From contig OX328104.1 in the NCBI GenBank assembly GCA_946811185.2, positions 18,545,352-18,609,351 on the forward strand: a DNA stretch of 64,000 nt. The letters are read 5' to 3'. Positions 38,461 to 50,740 of the stretch are shown in pieces. Position 1 is the stretch's first letter; the number at the start of each line of letters is the position of its first letter. A model generated the notes under the pieces. It worked only from the letters and a program-made list of their open reading frames with translations. It made no database searches and was not told the DNA's origin. Both the position numbers and the translations under genes were made by a program. The stretch comes from Hippopus hippopus. Its lineage: Eukaryota; Mollusca; Bivalvia; Cardiida; Cardiidae.

Positions 38461-38865
38461 AAAAAAAAAGTTATAGCAAACATGTATCCGATTCGTAAAC
38501 CGCTCGTATGTACATCTATCTATCAATGTGTTACAACATCTGACAGCAGCGCTAAATTACCGAAAATCCGATTAGTGCTTACAACAACCAAACCGTATGA
38601 TTTATAAAGATATAAGAACCAATCCTACGGCTGGCTTTCAGTTTGTAGTTTGCTTCGAGTGCCCCACTTCCGGTTTTGTTTTTCATTTAAGGATGACATG
38701 TTTGACCCACTTTAACAGTTTTAGAACCATAAATAAATGAAACAGTCATTTCAATTTTTTTAGAGTGTAGTCTTTCCTTGAATACCTTTTTAAACAGTAT
38801 CATTTAACATAAGATATCAGGCTGTGCAAACTCTAGCCTTGAGACTATGAGTTGGTCAAAAGCAT
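38461..38865. other. Host DNA without recognised features
   Basis: Nothing recognised. Confidence 0.5.
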
Positions 38866-39077
38866 TTAATCTTTATCCTGCTAAATAAAAGAGATAGAAC
38901 TTTCAAGTCCATAGTAAAAGCCCAAACTTTCGTATTTCACAGTTATTTTTGGAGGAAATATATCTCCTTATCGGACAGTGTAGATCCAAGATGAGACTGC
39001 ACGTTCTGGGCAGTCTGATCTTGAACTACGTTCTCCGCAAAAGGTCGGTGAGTCGCGCTTAGCACCCCAAGGGTTAA
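38866..39077 (-). mobile_element. MITE family A, copy 15
   Basis: TTAA at both ends (38866-38869, 39074-39077); hairpin about 38975-39030 with a few mismatches. Confidence 0.82.
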
Positions 39078-39567
39078 CAGTTGTGCTTAGTCCTTCGTGG
39101 TTTAAAAACTCACAAAAAATAATGGTAGGTAACAGATAGAAAGACTATGAACTCAAAGGAATAGACAATATTTCGGTAGGAATGCTAACTCTAAGGGAGG
39201 TCTCTTACATATTAAGTTGCTATGACAGGAAGTTCAAATCATTAACGGAACCAGTATTACGTGCTCTCTGAGCTTAGACCCACGAGGGTTGTCAAAAAAG
39301 TACGTAGACTTTTTAAATAGCCTCTCAGTGACTTGTACCATTGCAAAGAAATAAATAGATCTACTTTCAGACAGAAAAAATATTTTTTTTTAAAATATTG
39401 TGAAAATTTCATTACTTTATCTTGTACCAATATTGTTTTACAGACATTTATACACGTACATTGCTTTAATTTTGACTCTTGGACTTGCAGGTAGTATACG
39501 TGAGAAATAAGTTAATCATTTTGTGTTATTACCATTTTCTCCCGTAAAAATGTTTCTTTTTTCAGAA
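39078..39567. other. Host DNA without recognised features
   Basis: Nothing recognised. Confidence 0.5.
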
Positions 39568-39836
39568 ACTTAACGCAGTAACACGCATACATGTGGTAAC
39601 GCAGTAACACTTATGTATGTGCTAACGCAGTGACACGCACATACATGTGGTAACGCAGTGACACGTATACAGGTGGTAACAGTCACACGTATACATGTGG
39701 TAACGCAGTAACACGTATACATGCGATAACTCAGTAACACGTATAGATGCGGTTAGCCAGTCACACGTATACATGTGGTAACGCAGTAACACTTATACAT
39801 GTGGTAACGCAGTAACACGTATACATGTGGTACTGG
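39568..39836 (+). repeat. 26-bp tandem array, about ten copies
   Basis: Unit GTGGTAACGCAGTAACACGT plus ATACAT, with unit-to-unit variation; no reading frame of note. Confidence 0.85.
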
Positions 39837-40445
39837 GCACACAAAAAGTATTCGTCTTTTTATTCACAAGTATCGTTTACTGGGTAATGTAGTATGTATC
39901 ATTCTCAGTCACTTCTTTTTTTAAAATTATTTTCTTCATGGCAGCTGTCCTGTTTAGAGTAAATCTCAAAAGATACGACTCATCACTCCTTTACAGAAGA
40001 TAGCATAACAGTTTCGGAAATGAAGCACTTGCTTGCTATCATTTCCTTTCTTCAGGAAAAAGAAATCTGTGTATGTTTTGTACTTTTACTGTGTAGACTA
40101 TCTCGGTCTTTAAAAACCCTGTGATAGTTTGGAAAATATTGTGCTTGCTATCATTCAGAAAGAAACTTTTCCTTCATTTCCTTCTTCCTTCAAAAAAAAA
40201 AAAAAATGATATCCTTCGTATGTGTTTTGTACTTTAAACAAGTAGGTCTTTAAAAATCCTGTCTGATAATTGGAAAAATAATGCGAAAATAGGATTTATA
40301 GTGCTAAGCTAGACATTAAACTCGAATAATGGAAAGCTGTTTTCTTTAAACGTGATTCCAAGAAAAATGAGTTAAGTTATATACGGTAGACCAAAAATGT
40401 TGTGGAGCATAGTTCATTTATTGCCCTGCCTATTTAGGTACTGCA
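39837..40445. other. Host DNA with an imperfect direct duplication
   Basis: Around 40010-40120 and 40130-40260 the strings TTGCTATCATTTCCTTTCTT, GTGTATGTTTTGTACTTT and GGTCTTTAAAAACCCTGT recur in slightly changed form. Confidence 0.45.
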
Positions 40446-40657
40446 TTAACCCTTATTTTGCTAAATAATAATAAATAAAACTTTCAAGCAGATGGTAACA
40501 TATAATAATGATGTTATTTCAAACCTATTTTAAAGAGAAATATCTTTTTATCGGACAGTGTAGGTCAAAGATCAGACTGCACGTTCTGTGCAGTCTGATC
40601 TTGACCTACACTGTCCGCAAAAGGTCAGTGAGTCGCGCTTAGCAGCCTTAAGGCTAA
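40446..40657 (-). mobile_element. MITE family A, copy 16
   Basis: Perfect hairpin arms (AAGATCAGACTGCACG and complement) at about 40568-40602; TTAA-CCCT at the left. Confidence 0.85.
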
Positions 40658-41116
40658 ATAATGGTAGCAGAAATAACCACATGATTTATTTGGTCTGCGA
40701 AAAGTATAACTGCCTATGAGCAAGGTTCAAAGCAACATTGATCTCTGGCTTAAAATAGCTTGATTTATTTTTTAAAAGGATAAAAAAAAATCTGCATACG
40801 GGGAACATATGTATATGAGCTTAGTACAGATACCTGTCCCCAAAGGCGATGTTAAATTTTTGATTGGTCGCCTCTGGGTACAGAGACGATCGAGACAAAA
40901 TCAGTTGAAAGCTCCGCACAGATTTTGTGCGCAAGTTTGAACTCTCATCATATCACTAATAGAGCACAAAACTAGGATTTAAACATACCTGTTGCTTGCA
41001 TATTTAATATTCCTTCGTTTGAAATACAATTATTTTCAATTCAAACGCTGAACACATGAGAAAACCGTGCATTTCACCTGTTACTCGAGTTGTTTACGTT
41101 CCCGAATACACACAAA

Positions 41117-41196
41117 ATGGCCGCCACGCACGACAAATTTCGTCAGTATTTTTTCCGAGATTTACACGTTATAAACGACTTCTTCAAGCCCTTTAG
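41117..41196 (+). CDS. Possible first coding exon of an unidentified host gene
   Basis: ATG in a good context (CACAAAATGG) opens 26 codons (start MAATHDKFRQYFFRDLHVIN) and ends AG followed by GTAATG, a plausible splice donor. A reversed CCAAT box (GATTGGTCG) lies about 250 bases upstream. The sequence is not in any repeat recognised here. No further exon is identifiable and I do not recognise the peptide, so this is only a candidate. Confidence 0.2.
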
Positions 41197-41415
41197 GTAA
41201 TGAAAGGTTTAATAATTTGTCTTTGGTCATGTTAATTACTTAGATTTAATTGCATTTCGCTGCAATACAGATTAAACCGACGAAACAGAAAGTCAGTATA
41301 GTGCTCTAAATTTGCTACCGGAAAATTTACGATGGACTTGAGACGGTACGGTGCACAATAAATGTCCAAATATAAAAAAAAAAAATCACTGTAGCGTCTC
41401 ATTATCGAGACTATC
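41197..41415. other. Host DNA without recognised features
   Basis: Would be intron if the candidate exon is real. Confidence 0.3.
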
Positions 41416-41655
41416 TATGAGCTATGCTCTGGCAATAGGGGGTTTTAATGCATCTCTGTGATACATTCGATTTAGCCATTCATCACATAATTATGGGTCC
41501 ATCAAATCCCCGACTAAATCATGAGGTTGATTGTTTCTTTGACATGCTGAAAATTGACTAAATGCAAACACGCTTCGGACTGCACAGCCTGACATGGGTC
41601 GATACTTTTTGCACATGCATTGAACCCACTTTTCACAGAGTATCGTTCATATATA
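41416..41655 (+). mobile_element. MITE family B, copy 9 (hairpin damaged)
   Basis: Ends GCTATGCTCTGGCAATAGGG and CACTTTTCACAGAG; left hairpin arm mostly lost. Confidence 0.65.
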
Positions 41656-41836
41656 AGAATTATGACGATTCATAAGCCAAATATAAAGAATTGTTTATTG
41701 CCTGTACAGATTATAGAGAACTCACCGAATGTTGTTACGAAATAATACAGAATGGCTGACTTTTCAAAACTTTTTTGGTGATTTTTGTAGAATTATCGAA
41801 GTTTCTTGATTTCAAAGGATATTGCTTATTAAAGTT

Positions 41837-44800
41837 CACACTGGAGAGACCTTACGTTCTTGCTCCAGATCAACGTTACTGCTCCTGTCAATTGAACGTA
41901 CCCGCTCCAGGTAAAAACATGGCTGCGCCCGTGAGATTTTGCAAGGTAGGTACAAAATCATATTTTTTTTACATGTTAATGAATAGATATGCAGTTGAAG
42001 GTTGTCGCACGGAATGTCTGGGATGTCAGTGCACCTTAATCTGTAGTTCTTTTGGTGGTTAATCGTTTGTTGAAGACGTTTAATCCGACAAACTTCCGTC
42101 GGCGACTACGATTTCTGGAAATCCAATACTTGGAGTCTCCAGAAACCTTTGTAAAACATATACACTCGATATTCTGAAATGTGTGCCGTGTCAGTTGACC
42201 TATATAATGAATATTCCTCACAACTATAAACCGAAAGAAAAAATTAAAATGCAATTATAAAGCGATATTTTGCCATTTTTGCATTACAACGTAACATGCT
42301 CCTAAATTCAATACGACGATCCAGCTCCTGAGTTGAATCACGATAAACGTAAGTCTTCGTGTTACAGTAAACAATTTTGTCATTTTGGTCAAGATTCTAT
42401 TTTAATTATCGTGGTCACAGTCATAGGTTCGCCATCGTTGATAATAGCAATAATTAGAAGCCGCTAGAAAGTAGGAATGTACCTAAACTATTTACGATGT
42501 AGATGATCAGTTATTATTCGATTGGTTATTATTTTTGGAAATTTTCTAATAATATCGTGTTAGTGTTACAAAATTACTCCACATGGCTCTTTCTTAAATA
42601 TTCAATCAGACCTACATGAACATCAAGTCTGGTCTTCTTGCAGTGTAAGTTCATTCCCAAATAACAACGAAAATACAGAAAAATAAACTTCCGTTTATTG
42701 GCTAGTCCCCCGAACTTTTCCAACTTAAAGGATTCCTTCCTTGTTCGCAAACGAAATTGTAATGCTTTCCTTCTATCACAAGCTTTCCCACCTCTAAACG
42801 GGTTTCGCATTTGTCTACTTTTTTACAAGACAAAATAATGACAATTATGAGATGGAGAGCATCTTAGAATATGATAATCAGAAGCAGTTTTATGTACAGG
42901 TGTTTCGTCCAGTTTTAATCTGTAAAGATAATAGGGCGGTTAACCTTTGATAAAGTTATAGACTGGTTACCTCACTACACAGTTAATCGTATTACAAAGA
43001 GCAGTCTACATCAGCTATTTATAGAAAGCTTGTGAAAAGATAACCCTTTTTTCTTCCCTTCGTCGACACTTTAGCCGAATGGAATTTTGTTACCATCTAC
43101 CTTATGAGCCCTGTAAAATTTAGCATTTTGTGTGTCGAAGCTGTTATGATCAGAGTGTAAGTTCTGTACAGTATGGTCCTGATCTACTATACCCGTGAAA
43201 AATGTATGGATCGTGATGTGAGTTGTCCACAAAAATTACCAAAGTGGTGCATAGTGCTCTCAGGGTTGAAATTGTTCGAAAATGACAGAAATAGATCAAG
43301 ATCAGACAGTACATAGCCTGTGTAATATTTTTTAAATATTTTATAAGATATTGTAAACGTAATATATCATCCTACAACATTAGCTATAATTAAAAATGAG
43401 TATTATTGTACTACTTTGACCAAGCCACTTTTTCCTTTTTTTCCTTCGTAGAATTATCATTTATAAATCTAAAACCACTATATTCTCATTACAAAGGGAG
43501 CTAATAATTACCTCCCTTTTCAGGAAATTAACAAAAGTATCAACAAATAATTTCAAGATAGACATCAAAGGAATTTCTGGTCGGTTAGAAATGTGCAAAA
43601 ATGTTATAATATCAGTATAAATCCTTATTTTTCAACTAATATGAAATTTTATTCCATGTTGCACTAGAAGCGTTAGGATGGTAATACCTTAAGTTCAAAT
43701 TTTATCGGAAAATGAAACATACATGATACAAATGTAAGTGAGCGTTTTAAATGTACGAAGCATTAACCCTTTGGGTGTAAGAAAAAAAGTCGTCTGCAAC
43801 ATGATTTCTTTCAGTATGAAAATACGAAAATACTTTTAAAAAACCTGCCGTAGATAATCACATTAATTCGTTCTTTTTTCCCTTATCTATGCATAGTTAC
43901 ACTACACGCAAATTGCGAAATGTAATGATCAGGCACCGCAAGCTTCGGTAGCGGTTGATCCGGGACTGCATTATTTGCCTATGTCGTTTTCTGGTGCCAA
44001 TAGATTTAAGGATTTACCGGATCTGTTTTCATGCAAAAAATAAAAAGAATCTGTGCATCTACGAATATATAACTTTAGTGTATTTCACACACACAAAAAA
44101 AGGCTTGTTAATTTGAAACAAATTCGTCATTCGTCATTCGAAAGCTACTTTAGGGTTTAAATAGGGTCTACTGTTTTGCAAAGGTGTGAAGAGATCTTTA
44201 CATATTTAAATCGTAGGCCTAGTATTAGATATGACTAGATGCTTTTAGGTGTGCAGCTGACAAGGCATATGGTTGGTTGTTCGTTGATGATCATTATTAT
44301 TAATTTATATTAACCAAGAGGAGTCTTGTGATGACGATATCGAAGATGATAGTTATAATAGTTATGGATCTAGTGCATGATAGTTATGATAGTTATGGAT
44401 CTTGTGCATGATACTGTCTGTCATCAAGCTCTTCATGTATATAATGACATTTCATTTCAAAAGCATCAATAATCAGGACGAGAAACCTGACTGACAGAAA
44501 GACCGAAAGACAGACAGACAGTTATATATATTGATAAAAAAAGACAAATTGTTTGATTAAACTCCGAGACAATCGCTTATAATATCGTACTCTGTTTCAA
44601 CTCAGGAGCTGGATCGTTTTATTGAGTTTTGGAGCATGGCGCGTTGCCTATAAAAATTGACAGAAAGTTGCTCTATAATGAATATCGTGTTTTTTTTTTT
44701 TGTTTTTGCTTAGAACTGGTGAATAAAGCATATATGAATCACTTGGCAGAGCACAAATTTCAGAATATCGTTTTAGTATGTTTAACAAAGCTTTTTGCTG

Positions 44801-45100
44801 ACTTCCACGTGTTGATTATTCAGAGATCATAGTCGCTGACGGAATTTTGTCGGATTAAACGTCTTCAACAACCAACCAACCACCAAAAGAACAATACAGA
44901 AATATGCACTGACATCCCAGACATTCCGTGCGACAACCATCTACTGCATATCTATTCATCTGATTGTCAAAGAAGTATATTTTGGTGCTTACCTAGCAAA
45001 ATTCTGGGGCGCAGCCATGTTTTTACCTGGAGCGGGTACGTTCAATTGACAGGAGCAGTAATGTTGACCTGGAGCAAGAACGTAAGGTCTCTCCAGTGTG
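41837..45100. mobile_element. Long-terminal-inverted-repeat DNA element H, 3264 bases
   Basis: Starts CACACTGGAGAGACCTTACG and ends with its exact reverse complement. Flanked by the direct repeat AAGTT (41832-41836 and 45101-45105). The inverted arms are about 510 bases each (41837-42350 and 44595-45100), very similar at the tips and drifting inward, with indels. No transposase was recognised in the 2.2-kb interior, so it is non-autonomous or decayed. Superfamily not assigned: a 5-base duplication with these ends fits no family that I can name safely. Confidence 0.8.
42351..44594. other. Interior of element H
   Basis: AT-rich. Contains a degenerate family A-like piece near 43146-43195, short TAGTTATGAT duplications at 44350-44400, and no frame longer than 78 codons (42574-42810, minus, unrecognised). 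Confidence 0.45.
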
Positions 45101-45189
45101 AAGTTACGAGTTTGTTCTCACTACTACGTTAGTTTAGCAGAAACAGCAGTAACAACGATTACAACATCAACAACAGGAAATATCTTCAA

Positions 45190-45345
45190 AAAATTACACG
45201 CCGTAAATTTGCCAGCAAACAGGCAGGGGCCCTTAGAATAAACATGTCTACATTTTTGACCAATCACAAATTTTTATTCATTCATTTGATTTTAGTACCA
45301 AAAAGTAGGTCAAAAGCTAGCACATTCAGCTACGCCGAAAAACAA
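45190..45345 (+). mobile_element. Family G fragment
   Basis: End part only: AATAAACATGTCTACATTTT, ACCAATCACAAATT and AGCACATTCAGCTACGCCG. Confidence 0.6.
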
Positions 45346-45702
45346 CGGCAACAACAACAACAACAACAACATGACACAAATCCAGTCCAAAGTCAAGGTC
45401 AGACTAATCAAGCGCATGTACTTGAAATAAAAATGATTTTAACGGACAACCTTCGCACAAAATATTTTAGGTCACATAAAAGCTTCTCGAAAGGTGTTAA
45501 ATTCATTCTAGCTAATCAAGCCAAAAGTTATAAGATAACTTACTTTCTCACTTTGGTATCTCAAGTACAATATGACACGTGGTCGAATTCCAATTCCAGG
45601 TTTCTTGAATTAAGTAAAGAAAAATCACATTTTCTAGTGCTCGGAAAGTAATTAAAATTAAAACACCGAAACATTGATGTATTGAACCATTTCAACAGTA
45701 TA

Positions 45703-46219
45703 CCAAGTAACCCCGTGTTTTAACGACACTGAGGAAGAAAGCCTTTGAAAACATTGTCGGAAAGGGAGAAAACGCTAATAACAAGCATTTTATCCATTTC
45801 CTACAGTGTCTTCTATATATAGTTTTAAAGAAAAATCCAATAAATCGAGTCACGTTTAATTTGTCGTCTACGAATGCTTTCAATATGGACTAGTCCAAAC
45901 TTCTGTCGTATGATAAAAAGTTAGAGCCATTTTCAACATTATTTCAGTTACATCGCGGCGGCCAGTGCACCTATCCATGCTGTCCTGGAGTTTCTTTTAC
46001 CAGTACGTCCCACAATATTCTTTCCAAACCACTGGCTGCTTTCCCACATAACCATCGTCGAAACAATGGTCAGCGGTAAAAGAAGAATGAATCCTGTCGC
46101 AATGACTATCACAAATCCTCAGAAAGAAATAAGACGAGCCGGGGATCGAATCAGCGACCGCCTGTTCTCAAGTCCTGTACGCTAACGACTAAGCTACAGG
46201 GGCTTGGCAAAAGTTAATA
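45703..46219 (+). mobile_element. MITE family E, copy 11, split by a SINE
   Basis: Starts CCCCGTGTTTTAACGACACT; palindrome around 45770-45800 is decayed; the last bases follow SINE L copy 5. Confidence 0.65.
45924..46208 (-). mobile_element. SINE family L, copy 5 (tail-truncated)
   Basis: Body and tRNA head present, but the TGATTGATTG tail is missing. Flanked by AAAAGTTA (45916-45923 and 46209-46216). Confidence 0.8.
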
Positions 46220-46279
46220 GCATTGTTTTGCTAAACATGACCCATGATTTTTTTCTTGTATGTGAATTTTTGTAATTAA

Positions 46280-46510
46280 TTAACCCCGTACCACACAATC
46301 CCGAGTTCTAACGACCCTGGTAAAGAAGGCTTTTGAAAACATTGTGGGAAAAGGAGAAAATGCTGGTAACCAGCATTTTCTTCTTTTCCCACAATGTTTT
46401 TTATCCTTTCTGAAACATATGCTATCTTTTTAGCTACATTTATTTTTTCGTCCTCTGCAAATGCTTTGGATTCGGATACGACCAAAATTTTTTTATCGTT
46501 TTGGTGAAGA
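46280..46510 (+). mobile_element. MITE family E, copy 12
   Basis: Nearly perfect palindrome 46336-46399, TTAA-CCCC left end. Confidence 0.82.
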
Positions 46511-46831
46511 TTTAATGTGCTTTTGCAGCAATGATTGTTAATCATTTTCACAATCAGTTTCCACTGATTTTCATTTCTCAAAGCCAAACAGGCTTGCTCG
46601 CAAACTAGTAACCGGAATTCAGCTCGACTTTTAATTAGATTTAGGTTAAATCTCAATTTATCTTTCCCTATTCAACGAACATTAAAAGATTAAAGAATAA
46701 AATTACATTCTGTTTGCCTCCGCGAATTTCACTTGAAACACGTTTGTATAAAAAAAAAAAAAACCTGGATTTTCTTGAAAATTAGAATTGTTATTAGTCT
46801 TGGCATTCATAGCACCGTTTTAATCCCTTAA

Positions 46832-47148
46832 AGTAACAATAAAGGCCAAAAGTAAACAAAGCGGGTGTTTAAATGCATTTGAATTTATATCATACCATTT
46901 AAAAGTATGGAAATCATTGTGAAGATGGCAATCTGTCATTGTGCGGTCGGTCCAAGTGTTAGTCCCTGACAGAGAAATTAATTCTAAAACTAGATTAAAA
47001 CCTGCCTGGTTGCTGTGTCTTTTGTTTACTTTTTGCCTGAATTTAAAATTCTTTTTTCTGCCAGCGACTAACATATGGCAAGACCACATGATAACAGGCT
47101 GCCATGTATTATGACTCCTGCTTTGATATTTTGGCCATTACTGGGCCT
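46832..47148 (-). mobile_element. MITE family K, copy 2
   Basis: Inverted copy, flanked by exact TTAA (46828-46831 and 47149-47152). About 50 bases shorter than the other copies through internal deletion. Confidence 0.85.
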
Positions 47149-47261
47149 TTAAGCGACCCAGATAGAACGTGAGGTCTGACCTTGTGATCTATTCCGTCCG
47201 CTGAATAAAATATTGCAGGGTTATTCCGGATTGCATTTTGAGCCGTTGAAAGATGTTTATG

Positions 47262-47540
47262 AGCAATGGTCTGTGAAAAGAGGGCTTATTGCATCTGCAA
47301 AAAGTATCGACCCAGGTCAGCCTGCGCAGTTAGCGCAGGCTGAGCTGGGTAGAAACTTTTTGCTATTTGCCAATTTGCCATTTTTTTTTTACGTTAAAGG
47401 TCCATTGTACCTTATGATTCAGTCGATTGCTATATAACATGGGTTTTATGGATCCATAATAGTGTGATGGTTTGCTCGGTATAATGCATCACTGAGATGC
47501 ATCAAACCCCCTTTTGCCAGAGTATAGCTCATATTCATTT
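47262..47540 (-). mobile_element. MITE family B, copy 10
   Basis: Hairpin GGTCAGCCTGCGC-AGTTA-GCGCAGGCTGAGC at about 47316-47346; both ends clear. Confidence 0.82.
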
Positions 47541-47769
47541 GCCGCTACAAGAGTTAAAGGTAAAACCGAAAGCTAATGCACATTTTATCACACCTACATG
47601 TAAGTGCACGAGTATGACCACGTATTGAACGAATACATATTTGCAGAATAAAAGTTGCTTAACGGGAGAATATGCATACGTTCCAAATACAATTATCATA
47701 AAGGTAGCTTTGCCATGCGCATAGTAACGGGCGGATGTTACTTCACCGACTCAAATGGAATTTTTCCGG

Positions 47770-48335
47770 TACCGAACAAGAACTGTCGCAAAGCGGACAA
47801 ATAACCCCACCAGCACCTTGTCACTGAAGCAGCACAACCAGAGAACGGATATGATTTTCAAAATAGAGATCAACAGTGACTTTGACCTTTGACCCATGTG
47901 ACCCCAAAACAATAGGGCACCTCTTTGGGCCATGAGCAACATTTGTATAAAGTTTCAGAATCCTATGTCAAACCGCTATTGAGTTAGAGCACGGAAATGA
48001 TTTTTAAAGAAAGTTCACCTGTGACCTTGACCTTTGACCAATAGGACCCCAAAATAATAGGGCACCTCTTTGGGTTATGAGCGACACCTGTGACCTTGAC
48101 CTTTGACCAATATGACCCAAAAATAATAGGGCACCTCCTTGGGTTATGAGCAACACTTGTATAAAGTTCCAGGATCCTAGGTCAAACGGCTTTTGATTTA
48201 GGACACGAAATAGAAAAAAGTCTGCAGGCAGATGGAAGGACGTAAGGACGGACGGACAGAAGGACCCACGGACGGACATGATGAAACTAGAATACTCCCC
48301 CCGCCCCTCCCCTGTTTACTAGGTGGGGTGGTATA
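47770..48335. repeat. Dispersed mollusc-type repeat O with internal duplications
   Basis: Three related blocks with GTGACCTTGACCTTTGACC and AATAGGGCACCTCTTTGGG, then the GGACGGACGGACAGAAGG tail and GATGAAACTAGAATACTCCC end. Type familiar from molluscan genomes (from memory). Confidence 0.6.
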
Positions 48336-48971
48336 ATGACGCCTTATGAACTTGAACACGCTGGATCCTTGGGGTTGATTTATTTTATGCAGGTAAAAGT
48401 TAATTTGCGCATTCGCTTTATTGCAAGCATTAAAACTTGAATGCTGGTAAAATGATTCAACAATTTCACTGCACGATATTATGTCAGGTTCGGAATGTTC
48501 TTTAAGGGGCTAGCAAGTGTATTGTGATAGCATTGGTAAGCCAAGCTTTTGCAAAAAACAAATTTCACGTATTGTAACTTTAACTACGATAATTGTCTTT
48601 ATGAACGGTTCCTCGTTATTACATTCGAAAACTGACACTTATGAAATCGGAAACCTGTTCACAGTGTCGAAATTTGGATTGCAGTACAGAACCGGTACCA
48701 TTGATGTCGTCATTGCATTTTAAGGTATACAATTCCAATGTACCTTTGTTCATCGAAGCTAGACTTTGTGGATTGTTTAATTATTTATTTCAGTTGAAGG
48801 TAGCCCCGCAGTCTTGTCTGAGGGGCAGAAATACTGACCTATAACGTAACCGTTTTTGTCACAATTTATGTCGATAGCCGACATTACCGATGACCATTGT
48901 GAGAATGTCCTTTTAACCAACAATCCAAGCGAAGGGCAACTGGAGGAGGCAACTGATTGAACACAAGATAT
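48336..48971. other. Host DNA without recognised features
   Basis: Nothing recognised. Confidence 0.5.
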
Positions 48972-49199
48972 TTAACCCTTCATCACAAAATGCCGACTTT
49001 TAACGACCCTGAGAAAGAAATCTTTTGAAAACATTTTTGGAAAAGGAGAAAATGCTGGTAACCAGCATTTTCTGCTTTTCCAAAAATGTTTTCAACCCTG
49101 TCGAGGACAAATTTCGTCATTTGGGCTACCTTCAATTTGTTGTCTGCAAATGCTTTCAATTGAGACCAGTCTGAAATTTTGTCGTCTGGTAAAGAGGTA
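48972..49199 (+). mobile_element. MITE family E, copy 13
   Basis: TTAA-CCCT start; palindrome with ACATTTTTGGAAAAGG and CCTTTTCC-type arms, both arms sharing the same TTTTT change. Confidence 0.82.
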
Positions 49200-49345
49200 A
49201 AGATATAAAGAAAGAAAGAAAGATAGATAGACCGATGGATGGATGGATGGATGGATGGATAGATAGATAGACAGATACACGGACGGACGGACGGACGTAC
49301 AGACGTACAGACGAACAGGCAGACAGACTGACAGATAGATAGATT
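49200..49345 (+). repeat. Microsatellite cluster (GATA, GGAT, GGAC, ACAG)
   Basis: Runs of AAAG, ATAG, GGAT, GGAC and ACAG tetramers directly abutting MITE E copy 13. Confidence 0.85.
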
Positions 49346-49637
49346 TCTGTATAAAGTACATGACATCAGATAGAATGGACATGATAATGAAATTATGTCA
49401 AACTATATTTAAATACAAAAGATGACACAAAAAAGGGGTCATAAATCCCTTATTTCCGATGTGACAACAGACAACAGCCTGGGGAATTTCGACATAACAT
49501 AGAAATGCCTCAAATCCAACTCATATATAGGTCCCTGTAAATGCTCTAACCCATTCGTTGGCATATAACAAAGCTATGCATATAGACCGAGTACAAGTAG
49601 GATTACGAACACTAACAAAGTTCTTTAAATTTAAGTT

Positions 49638-49892
49638 ATGCTCTTTGACAATGGGGCTTAACGCATCTGCAAAAAGTATCGACCCATGTCAGCCTGCGCA
49701 GTCCGCGCAGGCTGACATGGGTCGAAACCTTTTGCTATTTGTAAATTTTCTGCATGTCAAAGGACCAGTCTACCTTATGATTCAATCGGTTTTTAGATAA
49801 AAAGGATTTTATAGTTCGTATTTATGTAATGACTTGCATGGTTCAATGCATCGCGGAGATGCACTAAACCCCCATTTTGCCAGAGCCCCCTT
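49638..49892 (-). mobile_element. MITE family B, copy 11
   Basis: Perfect long hairpin (TCGACCCATGTCAGCCTGCG and complement) at about 49679-49725. Confidence 0.87.
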
Positions 49893-50067
49893 CAATTTTA
49901 TAAAAAAAAAAATCGAATCTTGTTTCAAATCTTCAAACAATCCACATGTGGGCCACATAAGTGCTCTATCTAACGGAAGTACTCATTACCAGGGGCAGAC
50001 CTTAATAATTATGTCCAAAGCGATGTCAGATCAGCTATATATGACCCATGTTCTGGCAGAAATAGAG

Positions 50068-50226
50068 TTTATTTCATCAGCTTGTGGTTAATATGGGGAA
50101 ATATTTGCCGAAAAAGGGAAAGGTATGCGAAAATAGCGAGTGCCGTAAGGCACTCGTTATTTTCGCGGACCTTTCCCTTTTGAGGCAAATATTTCCCCAT
50201 ATTAACCACAAGCTGATGAAATAAAT
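50068..50226. repeat. Near-perfect palindrome of about 159 bases
   Basis: Arms begin TTTATTTCATCAGCTTGTGG and contain GGGGAAATATTTGCC and GGGAAAGGT; the centre is GCCGTAAGGC at 50142-50151. Unique in the window. Confidence 0.8.
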
Positions 50227-50417
50227 TATATATTATATTTCCTCTGATTATTTTGTCAACGAATGCCACTTTTAAAACTTAAAAACTTAAAAAAGTAGTT
50301 CCAGATTTTCGGCAGGAGGAAAATATTCACTGTGACGGGGAAATAATTCCCCCCAGCTTAAATTACGACATTTCTTTACCCATAACATTTCTAAAAATAG
50401 ACACATGAAATATAATA

Positions 50418-50666
50418 TAGGGGTTTAACATATCTCTGTGATGCTTTATTTCAAACAAGTCATCACGTTATTATGGATCCATGATATCTTGTTTGTCTGA
50501 TAACCAACTGAACCATGAGGTACAATGCTCCTTTGAGATGCAGAAGATTGACCAATAGCAAACAGTTTTGACCCAGCCCAGCTTGCGCGGATTGCACAGG
50601 CTGACCAGAGTCGTTACTTTTTTAGATGCATTAAGTCCCCTTTTCACAAATCATAGCTCATATTAT
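50418..50666 (+). mobile_element. MITE family B, copy 12 (hairpin damaged)
   Basis: Ends and the CCATGAGGTACAATGCTCC block present; hairpin reads CCCAGCTTGCGCGGATTGC with poor pairing. Confidence 0.65.
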
Positions 50667-50740
50667 TTCTATTTTATTGTTTTTACTCCAGTTTTGGCGA
50701 GTAATACAAAAATAAATATGATCCATGAGAAAATGATAGA

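Noticed and set aside
39568..39836. CRISPR-like array
   Set aside because: 26-bp head-to-tail tandem repeat without spacers.
41837..41870. Zinc-finger linker (HTGE-type) coding sequence at the tip of element H
   Set aside because: CACACTGGAGAG reads HTGE, but the next codons leave the zinc-finger pattern and no Cys/His pairs follow; it is the inverted-repeat terminus.
43146..43195. Family A hairpin inside element H
   Set aside because: GATCAGAGTGTAAGTTCTGT has a hint of pairing but too many mismatches to call a copy.
45244..45651. 135-residue frame with a poly-Gln stretch
   Set aside because: It starts inside a family G fragment, and the glutamines come from a CAA microsatellite; no conserved domain.
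47770..48335. Protein-coding exons from the GACCTTGACCTTTGACC blocks
   Set aside because: These are internally duplicated noncoding repeat blocks with tetranucleotide tails.
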